In this document: positions 8,801 to 17,077 of the stretch, in pieces
How positions within the stretch are numbered: the stretch's first letter is position 1
Layout: each line of letters opens with the position of its first letter
NCBI GenBank assembly: GCA_913062555.1
Contig: CAJXVU010000012.1
Coordinates: 30,264-94,263, forward strand
DNA from: an uncultured Bacteroidota bacterium
Lineage (GTDB): Bacteria > Bacteroidota > Bacteroidia > Flavobacteriales > Flavobacteriaceae
Direction of reading: 5' to 3'
DNA: 64,000 bases
Position numbers and translations under genes: made by a program
The notes under the pieces: generated by a model
Told to the model about the DNA's origin: nothing
Database searches by the model: none
The model's input: the letters and a program-made list of their open reading frames with translations, nothing else

Positions 8801-11308
8801 CCAAGTGTTGGTATAGGTGCCATTAGATGCGCAACTGACATCGGCAACAAAAGCGCCAGTTGTTTTTGTAATCGTAGGGGAGGCATCACAAATATCATTT
8901 GAGACAGGAGCTAAAGCCATCGCATTTGATAATCCAATAGTATCATCGCATTCCAAAGTAATGTTTAAGCTATTGATGGCAGTAGTCCAAGTTGGCGCTG
9001 TTGTATCCTGAATGCTGATAACTTGCGTAAATACCGCTGAGATATTCCCACAGCCATCTGTACTGGTCCAGGTGTTGGTATAAGTTCCATTAGAAGCGCA
9101 ACTGACATCGGCAACAAAAGCGCCAGTTGTTTTTGTGACCGTAGGTGCCCCGTCACAGTTATCATTGGAAAAGGGTACTAAAGCCATAGCGTTAGTTAAT
9201 CCGGTAATATCATCGCATTCCAAAGTAATGTTTAAGCTATTGATAGCAGTAGTCCAAGTTGGCGCTGTTGTATCCTGAATGCTAATGATTTGAGTAAATA
9301 CTGCTGAGATATTTCCACAAGTATCTGTACTGGTCCAGGTGTTGGTATAAGTTCCATTGGATGCGCAACTGACATCGGCAACAAAAGCGCCAGTTGTTTT
9401 TGTAATCGTAGGGGAGGTATCACAAATATCATAAGAGATTGGGGCTAAAGCCATCGCATTGGATAATCCGGTAGCATCATCACATTCCAGAGCAATGTTT
9501 AAGCTATTGATAGCAGTAGTCCAAGTTGGCGCTGTGGTATCCTGAATGCTGATAACTTGAGTAAATACCGCTGAGATATTTCCACAGGAATCGGTACTTG
9601 TCCAGGTGTTAGTATAAGTACCATTGGTAGTACAACTGACATCGGCATCAAAAGCACCTGTTGTTTTGGTGATAATAGGAGAAGTATCACAACCATCATT
9701 AGACACAGGAGCTAAAGCCATAGCGTTGGTTAATCCGTTTGAATCATCACAATCTAAAATTATGTCAAGATTACTAGCAGCGGTAGTCCACGTTGGTGCT
9801 GTGGTATCTTGAATGGTGATGACTTGAGTAAATACCATTGAGATATTTCCACAGGAATCGGTACTTGTCCAGGTGTTAGTATAAGTACCATTGGAAGTAC
9901 AACCGACATCGGCAACAAAAGCGCCAGTTGATTTGGCGATTGTAGGAGAAGCATCGCAGTTATCACTGGATACAGGAACAAATGCCATAGTATTTGTTAG
10001 CCCGAGAGTGTCATCGCATTCCAGCGTTACATTTAAACTATTAATAGCAGTGGTCCATATTGGTACTTCTGTTTCAGTAACAGAAACTGTTTGTATTAAA
10101 ATTGCTGGTTGACAAAGTCCTGCTCCATCTGGGTCAGTAACACGTAAAGCAACTTGATAGCTGCCACAACTTGGAAAAATATAATTTAAGGATGCTCCCG
10201 TGTCCTCTAAATTAAAAGTGACATTGTCGTAACTAAAATCCCATTCAAATATTAAATTATTACCTCCTGTTGGATCAACGGTTGTACTACTATTAAAGTC
10301 AACACTGTAACAAGTGTTAAGGGGGTTATATGTAAATAAAGGGGTTAAATTATCAAAAATGATTATCGTTTGTTGATCTATATTGGTGCATCCAAAAGAA
10401 TCCGTAACTCTCAATGCAATGGTGTAATTCCCAGAACTTATATATGTGTAACTTGGTGTAGAACCTGTTTGTTGAGTGTTAAAAGTGATTCCGTCATAAT
10501 CAAAATCCCATTCATAAGAGACAATATTATCGTTTGAGTCTGGGGCGGTTAATATCGTATAGGAATTTGAGTCATAATAAGTAGAAGGTGAGCCATAAAA
10601 TGTTATGTCTTCGCCAACACAGTGATTTATTGGGTGGGCAAATTGGGCAACAGGACTTGAATTGATACCTATTGGAATGCTTGCTGAAAAAGAATCAATG
10701 GTTGTAGAATTAATTGAAGGAGATGCAGATGAACTGACGTTTTCGATACTAAAACTATTACAAACAGACTGGCAAGGATCAAAAAAGGAGTTCAACTCAA
10801 TTCTAAGCTCTATAAATTCTCCTTCAGATGTAGGGTCTAAACAATTGGACTCCCCTATTTTTGCATTAAAATCCAGTAATGAATCAAAATAGGATCCACC
10901 GCTATAGTTATAGATATCGGTGTTTGTTACACTAAAAACACCTCCTGTTTTTTTAATTCCGAATAGCAAAAGAATATCTGCTCCTTGATTTGAAGAATCT
11001 CCAGTATTAATGTCGCAATCGGTATTGATATAGAATGTAAAGCCAGCCGCTCCGGAACTTACACGACTAAAAGTTAAATATAAATAATCTATTCCACCGT
11101 CTCTTTGAGCTGAAGCCCAGAAGTTTAATAAATCGGAAGGATCGGAACTGACATCATCGCCATCAACAATTTGAGCGGCACCATAAGGTTCACAATTATC
11201 ACCATCGAAAATGACTTGTCCATTTCCTAAAAGTGAAAACAAAAGAAATCCAAATGTTAAGACTAACGCCTTGCCATAAGTAGGTTTTGTGCTCATTATT
11301 ATTGCCAA
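5855..11308 (-). CDS. Giant secreted repeat protein with PKD-like domains and T9SS type B sorting domain
   Basis: This is a 1,817-residue surface or secreted protein. It starts with a signal peptide (hydrophobic core ~14-28, end near Gln31; Met5 is an alternative start). An N-terminal domain of ~180 residues of unknown function is followed by two PKD-like domains (about 225-320 and 325-410, each with an EWDF motif). Twelve tandem 89-residue units follow (416-1483), each with four conserved cysteines and the frame DTTAPTW...ECDD...DNCD...TKTTGAF...CGNIS. A degenerate thirteenth unit, an Ig-like/SprB-like segment and a ~90-residue C-terminal domain follow. The C-terminal domain opens with YFTPNGDSYHD and matches the gliding-motility-associated CHU_C type that directs type IX secretion. 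The family role is adhesion or surface matrix; the ligand is unknown. A good promoter lies at 11437-11467. Confidence 0.9.
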   Translation of the reverse strand: MAIIMSTKPTYGKALVLTFGFLLFSLLGNGQVIFDGDNCEPYGAAQIVDGDDVSSDPSDLLNFWASAQRDGGIDYLYLTFSRVSSGAAGFTFYINTDCDINTGDSSNQGADILLLFGIKKTGGVFSVTNTDIYNYSGGSYFDSLLDFNAKIGESNCLDPTSEGEFIELRIELNSFFDPCQSVCNSFSIENVSSSASPSINSTTIDSFSASIPIGINSSPVAQFAHPINHCVGEDITFYGSPSTYYDSNSYTILTAPDSNDNIVSYEWDFDYDGITFNTQQTGSTPSYTYISSGNYTIALRVTDSFGCTNIDQQTIIIFDNLTPLFTYNPLNTCYSVDFNSSTTVDPTGGNNLIFEWDFSYDNVTFNLEDTGASLNYIFPSCGSYQVALRVTDPDGAGLCQPAILIQTVSVTETEVPIWTTAINSLNVTLECDDTLGLTNTMAFVPVSSDNCDASPTIAKSTGAFVADVGCTSNGTYTNTWTSTDSCGNISMVFTQVITIQDTTAPTWTTAASNLDIILDCDDSNGLTNAMALAPVSNDGCDTSPIITKTTGAFDADVSCTTNGTYTNTWTSTDSCGNISAVFTQVISIQDTTAPTWTTAINSLNIALECDDATGLSNAMALAPISYDICDTSPTITKTTGAFVADVSCASNGTYTNTWTSTDTCGNISAVFTQIISIQDTTAPTWTTAINSLNITLECDDITGLTNAMALVPFSNDNCDGAPTVTKTTGAFVADVSCASNGTYTNTWTSTDGCGNISAVFTQVISIQDTTAPTWTTAINSLNITLECDDTIGLSNAMALAPVSNDICDASPTITKTTGAFVADVSCASNGTYTNTWTSTDACGNISAVFTQVISIQDTTAPTWDTASNNLNVTLECDDSTGLSNAMALVPVSNDNCDGTPVLSKTTGAFVADVSCASNGTYTNTWTSSDACGNISAIFTQVISIQDTTAPTWTTAINSLNITLECDDTTELTNAMALVPVSNDNCDGAPTVTKTTGAFVADVSCASNGTYTNTWTSTDACGNISAVFTQVISIQDTTAPTWTTAINSFNITLECDDTTGLSNAMALVPISNDNCDGTPVLSKTTGTFVADVSCASNGTYTNTWTSTDICGNISAVFTQVISIQDTTAPTWATATNNLNFTLECDDSTGLNNAMTLSPVSNDNCDGSPVLSKTTGAFVADVSCASNGTYTNTWISTDACGNISTVFTQIISIQDTTAPTWTTATNNLNVTLECDDTIGLTNAMALAPVSNDNCDGAPTITKTTGAFVADVSCASNGSYTNTWTSTDACGNISTVFTQVISIQDTTAPNWITASNSLNFTLECDDSNGLNNAMALAPVSNDGCDGTPVISKTTGAFIVDVSCASNGTYTNTWTSRDACGNISAVFTQIISIQDTSAPSWTTASNNLNVTLECDDSTGLNEAMALSPVSNDNCDGSPVLSKTTGAFVADVSCASNGTYTNTWTSTDTCGNISAVFTQIISIQDTTAPTGIAPLDVLDLSCLDDIPDADINAVTNIADNCSNQVEISVADTNNGGSGCYGDPYIITRTYTLRDACNNTTDLIQLITAESIIAPNAGIDTATTLCYTDEYIDLFSLIEGTPDIGGTWFPELESGTNIFDPKVDFAGDYIYTVVGDCICADAFSTLSVSINEAPIITNIEVNDCAEENSIIIYAEGANSGSLYDSTNFEYSIDGVTFQDDNVFENVSPGAHTIVVRDKNGCGYDRAPSDIIIIGIDAPDYFTPNGDSYHDTWHIRNIQDFSSAKIYIFDRFGKLIIELGPNSQGWDGTFQGKRLPATDYWFQAELPCSQGDIITKKGHFSLLR
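6860..10063 (-). repeat. Twelve in-frame 267-bp tandem repeats
   Basis: Exactly 12 x 267 bp encode 89-residue units 416-1483 of the giant protein, with no indels between units. Neighbouring units differ at a modest number of residues, mostly in the -NSLN-TLECDD-TGL- and -NDNCDGAP-/-CDGTPVLSK- parts. The block CASNGTYTNTWTSTD is almost invariant. Four cysteines per unit suggest two disulfides per module. Low divergence points to recent duplication or gene conversion. Confidence 0.95.
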
Positions 11309-11436
11309 TTATATTCTAAAGAAGCTTGCAATTACGATTTAACGTTGGGGCAATCTTGCTAAGCCTTTTTTAGACGATTGTAAATAAATCCCAGTATTAC
11401 TTTTTCAAATTGTTGCTCTAACGGGAATTTATTTTA

Positions 11437-11467
11437 CAAATATATGCGTTTCATCTGAGAAAAACAA
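11437..11467 (-). promoter_or_regulatory. Promoter of the giant surface protein gene
   Basis: On the minus strand a TTG (11467-11465) is followed after 20 nt by TATATTTG (11444-11437), the full flavobacterial pattern. It predicts an untranslated leader of about 125 nt before the start at 11308. Confidence 0.65.
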
Positions 11468-11584
11468 CATTTCATCGATTATTCTTACGGCAATTCGATT
11501 TTAGAGTTAATAATTTACAAAAGATTTCAATTTAGATTGTCAAAATATTAACGTTCTCGAATTTAATTAGATAAGTACTTTATC

Positions 11585-11592
11585 TATATTTG
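11585..11592 (+). promoter_or_regulatory. Candidate -7 element for the first Asp-box protein gene
   Basis: TATATTTG matches TAnnTTTG and lies 56 nt upstream of the ATG at 11649. No -33 TTG is present at normal spacing. Confidence 0.4.
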
Positions 11593-11648
11593 AAACTGTT
11601 ATTTTAAACACATAGAATTTTATTTGCTAACCAACTAACCTCCAGTAC

Positions 11649-14600
11649 ATGAAATCGAAATTTTTCTTGTTGTGCTTTATATTAAGCATAGCTACTTCAC
11701 AAACCATAGTGTCTCAAATTGACAACACTATTTTTAAAAACTTAAATTTTCGTTTTATTGGCCCAGAGGGAAACCGAGCAATTGCTATTGCTGGGGTCCC
11801 AGGAGATCCTATGATAAATTATATTGGAGCTGCATCTGGAGGTTTATGGAAAACAACTGATGGTGGGGTTTCTTGGAATTCAATTTTTGATAGTCAAGAC
11901 GTATCTTCAGTGGGGTCTTTAGCGATAACACCTACTAATCCAGACATTCTTTGGGTAGGTACAGGAGAAACTTTTGTTATTCGACCCGCACATGCGATGG
12001 GTGATGGCATCTATAAATCTGAAGATGCCGGGAAAACCTGGAAGAATATGGGCTTGAAAAAAACGGGTAGAATAGGTCGTGTAATAGTACATCCAACAAA
12101 TCCAGATATTGTTTATGTTGCTGCTTTAGGGCATACCCATGGACCACAACAAGAACGAGGGGTTTATAAAACAACTGATGGTGGAGTAAATTGGGAACGT
12201 ATTTTGTTTGTCGACGAAAATACGGGCGCCGCTGACATCGCGATTGACCCACAGCATCCTGATCATTTAATGGTTGGCATGTGGTCAATACATATTAATA
12301 CATGGGGGCTCAATAGTGGTGGGGCCGGTGGGGGCATTTATAGAACTAAAGATGGAGGCTCAACATGGGAAGCAATGAAAAATAAAGGACTTCCTGGAGG
12401 AGAAGATCATCAAGTTGGAAAAACAGGAGTTGCCATTTCAGCATCCAGTCCAAATATAGCCTATGCTTTATTTGAAATTGATAGTCCGGCGTTATATCGC
12501 ACGGAAGATTTTGGGGAATCATGGACGCTAATGACACGCAATCATGACATTAATGAACGTGCCCCATACTACACACGTATGGCCGTGTCTCCAACTGATC
12601 CTGATGAAATCTATTTTTTGAATGTTAAGTTTATCGTATCTAAAGATGGTGGGAAAACAATAAAAGGAAGTTATAGTGCTGGTGGAGATAATCATGATAT
12701 TTGGATAGATCCTACTAATGCAGATCGTATTTTGGTTGCTCATGATGGCTGTGCAAGTTTGAGTTTAAATCATGGAAAATCATTTCAACGTGTCGTACTT
12801 CCTATTGCCCAAATGTATCATGTGGCTGTAGATAATCAAATCCCATATAATGTATATGGAAATCGTCAGGATGGCTATTCATATAAAGGACCGAGTAATA
12901 GTTTGCAGGGTTATATTCCAATTGGCTTATGGGAAGGTGTTGGAGGCTGTGAAAGTGGTTTTGCACAACCCGATCCATTTGATAATAATATTGTGTGGTC
13001 TGGCTGTTATGATGGCGGTTTGGAGCGCTATGATGCACGCACCGGTCATGCACAAGATGTTAGGGTTTGGCCAGAAGCTGGATATGGTTGGGCTCCCGCC
13101 GATATGAAATATCGCTGGTACTGGAATTTCCCTTTAGCCTTTTCAAATCACGTAAAACACAGAGTGTATGTGGGAAGCCAATTTGTGCATAAAAGTGACG
13201 ATAATGGAAATAGCTGGCAAGTAATTAGTCCAGATTTAACATTAAATGACAAGTCACATCAACAAAACTCAGGAGGGATTGCCATAGATAATTTAATGAC
13301 CTGGGATGGTGCTGTTTTGATTTCGATTCAAGAATCAAAACTGGAAGAAGGATTAATTTGGACAGGAAGTAATGATGGTCAAGTACATATAACAAGAGAT
13401 GGTGGTGAAAATTGGTTAAATGTATCGCATAATATTCCTGAGCTTCCGGAATGGGGAACTATTTCAAATATAGAAGTGTCGAGACATAGTGAAGGATCAG
13501 CATATATTACCGTAGACTTGCATCATCAAGGTAATTTTGATCCTTATGTTTATAAAACAAAAGATTATGGTCAAACCTGGAAATTGATAAGTGCAACGGT
13601 ACCAAAATCTGTTCATAGTTTTGCCCATGTTATCAAAGAAGACCCTAAAAAAGAAGGCATGCTTTACTTGGGTGTAGATAATGGAATATATATAAGTCAT
13701 GATGATGGTGCACATTGGATGCGATTAAAAAATAATTTACCGCCATCGCCGGTTTATTGGTTAGAAATACAAGAACAGTTTGATGATTTGGTTGTTGGTA
13801 CTTATGGAAGAGGCTATTATATTTTAGATAATATTTCACCATTGCGTGAGTACGTCTTTGAAGCCCGAGATAAAGATGTGCATTTATTTAGTTTAAGACA
13901 AGCTTATCGATTTCAGAATGTTCAAAGTATTAAAACTGATGGTCCAAGTTTAAATTCTGGGAGAAACCCAGCTTATGGAGCTGAGATTAATTATTATCTC
14001 AAAGAAGAGACTAAGGAAAAAGTTGAAATTCAAATATTATCTCAAGACGATGAACTCATTAGAACTTTAAGAGGAAAAAATAAGGCAGGAGTAAATAGAG
14101 TTATGTGGGATTTGCGTTATGAGCCTACCTATAGGCCAAAATTGCGATCAACACCACCAGGCAGACCATGGGTACAGTTAAATGGTGAGGGTTGGCGCCC
14201 ATTAGTGACCTGGGATTTAGATTTATGGAGAGGTCAATTCGGGCCAAAAGCAGTCCCTGATACTTATAAAGTAAAACTTATTGTTGGTGATCAAGAGTTT
14301 GTTCGAGAATTAAGGGTTTTAAAAGATCCAAAATCGGAAGGGAATATTAGTGATATTAAAGCACAAGTAGCCCTGTCTCTAGAACTTCGTGATGCCATGA
14401 ATATTGCAGTGAACATGATTAATACTGTAGAAGTAATTAGAAGTGAACTGAATTTGCTTATCCCAAAATTGAAACGAAAAAAAGATATAAAAAAGGCGAA
14501 GGAATTGTTAATTATGGCACAGTCAATTGCGGGTTCTTTGTATGATATTCATTTAACAGGGGCTAGAGAAGATGCATTCCGTTCACCAATGAAACTGTAT

Positions 14601-14816
14601 GGACGATTAAGTGCTCTAGCGAGTGATATTAGTGCTCATGGAGTAGATTTTAAACCATCTGTACAGCAACGAGAAGTTTCAGCTATTTTTAATGAGCGCT
14701 TGGAAAATGTGAATCAGAAATTTGAAGAGTTTATTGCATCAGAAATTGACAAATTAAATAAACAGTTAGAAAAAAGTCAGTTAAAAATTGAGTTAGAGAA
14801 AAAAATAAAAATGTAA
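11649..14816 (+). CDS. Secreted Asp-box (BNR/VPS10-like) beta-propeller protein
   Basis: This 1,055-residue exported protein has a signal peptide in residues 1-22. About ten Asp-box motifs of the form S/T-x-D-x-G-x-T/S-W are spread over the first ~700 residues (examples KTTDGGVSW, KSEDAGKTW, RTKDGGSTW, KTKDYGQTW), the signature of sortilin/VPS10-like propellers. A C-terminal Ig/FlgD-like segment (about 770-890) and a helical tail follow. Automated pipelines often call such proteins glycosyl hydrolases because sialidases share Asp boxes. No sialidase arginine triad was evident, so an enzymatic role is unsupported. It is followed after 65 bp by a peptidase gene, and a paralogue lies at 17078. 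A scaffold or protein-binding role is inference. Confidence 0.8.
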   Translation: MKSKFFLLCFILSIATSQTIVSQIDNTIFKNLNFRFIGPEGNRAIAIAGVPGDPMINYIGAASGGLWKTTDGGVSWNSIFDSQDVSSVGSLAITPTNPDILWVGTGETFVIRPAHAMGDGIYKSEDAGKTWKNMGLKKTGRIGRVIVHPTNPDIVYVAALGHTHGPQQERGVYKTTDGGVNWERILFVDENTGAADIAIDPQHPDHLMVGMWSIHINTWGLNSGGAGGGIYRTKDGGSTWEAMKNKGLPGGEDHQVGKTGVAISASSPNIAYALFEIDSPALYRTEDFGESWTLMTRNHDINERAPYYTRMAVSPTDPDEIYFLNVKFIVSKDGGKTIKGSYSAGGDNHDIWIDPTNADRILVAHDGCASLSLNHGKSFQRVVLPIAQMYHVAVDNQIPYNVYGNRQDGYSYKGPSNSLQGYIPIGLWEGVGGCESGFAQPDPFDNNIVWSGCYDGGLERYDARTGHAQDVRVWPEAGYGWAPADMKYRWYWNFPLAFSNHVKHRVYVGSQFVHKSDDNGNSWQVISPDLTLNDKSHQQNSGGIAIDNLMTWDGAVLISIQESKLEEGLIWTGSNDGQVHITRDGGENWLNVSHNIPELPEWGTISNIEVSRHSEGSAYITVDLHHQGNFDPYVYKTKDYGQTWKLISATVPKSVHSFAHVIKEDPKKEGMLYLGVDNGIYISHDDGAHWMRLKNNLPPSPVYWLEIQEQFDDLVVGTYGRGYYILDNISPLREYVFEARDKDVHLFSLRQAYRFQNVQSIKTDGPSLNSGRNPAYGAEINYYLKEETKEKVEIQILSQDDELIRTLRGKNKAGVNRVMWDLRYEPTYRPKLRSTPPGRPWVQLNGEGWRPLVTWDLDLWRGQFGPKAVPDTYKVKLIVGDQEFVRELRVLKDPKSEGNISDIKAQVALSLELRDAMNIAVNMINTVEVIRSELNLLIPKLKRKKDIKKAKELLIMAQSIAGSLYDIHLTGAREDAFRSPMKLYGRLSALASDISAHGVDFKPSVQQREVSAIFNERLENVNQKFEEFIASEIDKLNKQLEKSQLKIELEKKIKM

Positions 14817-14836
14817 AAGTATGATCGCCATACTTT
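14816..14836 (+). other. Intercistronic hairpin
   Basis: An 8-bp stem, AAAGTATG/CATACTTT with a 5-nt loop, lies directly after the first Asp-box gene. Only three Ts end the stem, so it is a weak terminator or an mRNA-stabilising element between this gene and the peptidase gene. Confidence 0.35.
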
Positions 14837-14881
14837 CAAATAAATAGAGATCAATAAATATTGTATTAAAAACCAACACTA

Positions 14882-16330
14882 ATGAAAAAAATAGCTTTCC
14901 TATTAATGACCATTCTTGTATTTGCCTCATGTACTGAGCAAAAAGAAGAGACAAATGCAGAATTATTTGCTAGAATCGATAAAGAAATTAAGGCAAATGC
15001 AAAAGCATACAGTACCTTAAAAGAAGCTTCTGAAACTATAGGACATCGTTTAACAGGTTCTAATAATGGCGCAAAAGCTGAAACATATGTTTATGACAAA
15101 TTAATGGACTATGGGTTTACTGATGTTGCTTATCAAACTTTTGAAGTTGAGGCTTGGTCTAGAGGTGAAGTCTCTTTAGAGATTGATGGAAATAGTACCA
15201 AAGTAGTAACCTTGGGACATGCTCCTGTTGTGTCAAATATTAATGGAACTATTGTCGATATGGGTAATGGTTTAGAAGCAGATTATTTAGCTAATCCAGA
15301 AGGAGTAAATGGGAATATAGCTTTGGTTTATATTGGAATTCTTGAAGGAAGTGAAGAAGGTTTGAGTAATTTGCATCGTAGTGAGAAAACGTCTTTGGCC
15401 ATTAAATATGGCGCCATTGGAATTATTATTATTAATCAAGTTCCGAACGGAGTGTTGTTAACTGGGACGGCTTCAGTTACAGGCGCATTGATTAGTATTC
15501 CAGCTGTATGTATTGGGAAAGAAGATGGTATGGCATTGAAAGAAAAATTAAAAAGCAGCCCCGCTTCAGCAGCAATTAATATGACTAATAATAGCGATAT
15601 AATTAAGGCGAGAAACGTGGTAGCAACGATTAAAGGTTCTGAATTACCAGAAGAGGAAATTGTGATAGGAGGACATCTTGATTCTTGGGATTTAGCAACA
15701 GGAGCTATTGATAATGGGATTGGATCTTTTGCAGTTTTAGATATTGCACGTGCGTTTAAAGCAAATAACTTATCCCCTAAAAGAACAGTGAAATTTGTCT
15801 TGTTTATGGGAGAAGAACAAGGATTACTTGGGTCTAAGTACATGGTGGGACAAGCGATTAAGGAAGGAAACATTGATAAAATTAAGTATATGATGAACCT
15901 TGATATGTCAGGAAACCCAATTGGAATGAATGCCGGTGGTAAACTAGATGACGAAGACTTTTTTACGACTCTGGGTGCCGTTATACAACAACAGGACAGC
16001 ATCTATCAGAATAAGTTTTCTAATAATTCAGGATTGCATAGTGATCACCAACCTTTTATGTTAGAAGGCGTGCCTATTCTTTCGGTACACAGTAATTTAG
16101 ACCGTGCTATTTATGGGTGCTACCATTCAGATTGTGATGATTTTAATTTAGTAAATGAAGTTCATATTACAAACACCTCTCGTTTTGGTACCATGATGCT
16201 TTATGGTTTGGCAAATGCAAAAACACTTCCTGCAACAAAAATGGATAGTGAAACGACAAGAGACTTTATGATTAAAAATAATCTTAAAGAAAAACTTATT
16301 ATTGGTGGCGATTGGAAATGGGAGGAATAA
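14882..16330 (+). CDS. M28 family zinc peptidase lipoprotein with PA domain
   Basis: This 482-residue lipoprotein has the lipobox FASC, with Cys17 lipidated. The dizinc aminopeptidase/carboxypeptidase Q-like catalytic domain shows His265 and Asp267 in GGHLDSWD, Asp277 in AIDNG, Glu311-Glu312 in MGEEQG, a MNLDMSG aspartate segment, and a late His in CYHSDCDD. An inserted PA-like domain lies around 110-230. It probably trims peptides in the periplasm or at the surface. It lies 65 bp downstream of the Asp-box gene in the same direction and may be co-transcribed. It converges on the cyclophilin gene. The family is secure; substrate preference is unknown. Confidence 0.9.
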   Translation: MKKIAFLLMTILVFASCTEQKEETNAELFARIDKEIKANAKAYSTLKEASETIGHRLTGSNNGAKAETYVYDKLMDYGFTDVAYQTFEVEAWSRGEVSLEIDGNSTKVVTLGHAPVVSNINGTIVDMGNGLEADYLANPEGVNGNIALVYIGILEGSEEGLSNLHRSEKTSLAIKYGAIGIIIINQVPNGVLLTGTASVTGALISIPAVCIGKEDGMALKEKLKSSPASAAINMTNNSDIIKARNVVATIKGSELPEEEIVIGGHLDSWDLATGAIDNGIGSFAVLDIARAFKANNLSPKRTVKFVLFMGEEQGLLGSKYMVGQAIKEGNIDKIKYMMNLDMSGNPIGMNAGGKLDDEDFFTTLGAVIQQQDSIYQNKFSNNSGLHSDHQPFMLEGVPILSVHSNLDRAIYGCYHSDCDDFNLVNEVHITNTSRFGTMMLYGLANAKTLPATKMDSETTRDFMIKNNLKEKLIIGGDWKWEE

Positions 16331-16349
16331 CTCTCATTTTCTTTCTCAT

Positions 16350-16925
16350 CTAATTGTACGCCTTGTATAGTTTTTGTAAATCAGATTCCTTCATCGAAAT
16401 CATATTTACATCTAGGGTTATAGGCGTAAATGGTATGTCTGTTGAATCTCGTTTTACAGCAACGATGGTATCTATTAGTTCCATGCCCTTTATAACTTTG
16501 CCAAATATAGTATAGTCACCATCTAAGCGATGGAGGCCTTCTTTGTTCTGTACAATATAAAACTGACATCGCGCAGATAATTTATCTGGATTGCCATCTC
16601 TCCCAGCTCCTAATGCGCCATAGGTATGTAATAGAGAATCGTTAAATTCCGGTTCTAATAAATATTCAGGATCATTAAATCCTTCAGGAGTATCCGGGCA
16701 CCCTCCTTGTGCTACAAAATTTGGAATTACTCTATTAAAAGTTAAGCTGTCCCAATATCCTTTATCTGCGAGTTCAATAAAACTCTTTTTATGATTTGGT
16801 GTTTCATTATATAACCATACTAACACTTCGCCTTGAGGTGTTGCAATTTGACCAATCTGAAATGTTTTTTCTTGAGCACAGGATAGCAAAAGAATTATAA
16901 CTAAGCATGGGATAATTTTTTTCAT
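16350..16925 (-). CDS. Peptidyl-prolyl cis-trans isomerase, cyclophilin-type lipoprotein
   Basis: This 191-residue lipoprotein carries the lipobox LLSC (Cys16). The cyclophilin core covers about residues 28-175, with FNRVIPNFVAQGG as the canonical FxRVIxxFxxQGG active-site block and a GxxDxxSxRCQFYIV-type segment further on. It catalyses proline isomerisation in folding extracytoplasmic proteins. Length is normal for the short bacterial type. It sits between the two Asp-box genes but on the opposite strand, with only 19 bp to the convergent peptidase stop. A role in folding the neighbouring secreted proteins is possible but unproven. Confidence 0.9.
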   Translation of the reverse strand: MKKIIPCLVIILLLSCAQEKTFQIGQIATPQGEVLVWLYNETPNHKKSFIELADKGYWDSLTFNRVIPNFVAQGGCPDTPEGFNDPEYLLEPEFNDSLLHTYGALGAGRDGNPDKLSARCQFYIVQNKEGLHRLDGDYTIFGKVIKGMELIDTIVAVKRDSTDIPFTPITLDVNMISMKESDLQKLYKAYN

Positions 16926-17077
16926 ATAATTGGTTGGATTAGTTAATAAAAATAGGAATTTAAAAATTAGCAGATAAAAATCAAAAAGGAATGTTAAAAT
17001 TGGCGCTTTTTAAATGGGAATTTTGATGCTCTGCCCAAGATTAATTACTTTCAAACCTTAAACTAACAAACCAACAA

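Larger units (their letters stand above)
11309..11648. other. 340-bp divergent intergenic region
   Basis: This AT-rich non-coding stretch separates the divergent giant-protein gene and the first Asp-box gene. It contains a full promoter for the minus strand (11437-11467) and a -7 element for the plus strand (11585-11592). No credible open frame, RNA gene or stable hairpin was seen. Confidence 0.6.

Noticed and set aside
6829..9981. Many open frames of about 66 codons on the minus strand and 62-64 codons on the plus strand across the repeats, one per unit
   Set aside because: They recur every 267 bp because the coding sequence itself repeats, and they lack independent signals or protein character. 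They are shadows of the giant gene.
15436..16002. 188-codon antisense open frame inside the M28 peptidase gene
   Set aside because: It lies wholly within a well-supported gene with all zinc ligands, and its protein has biased, low-complexity hydrophobic composition.
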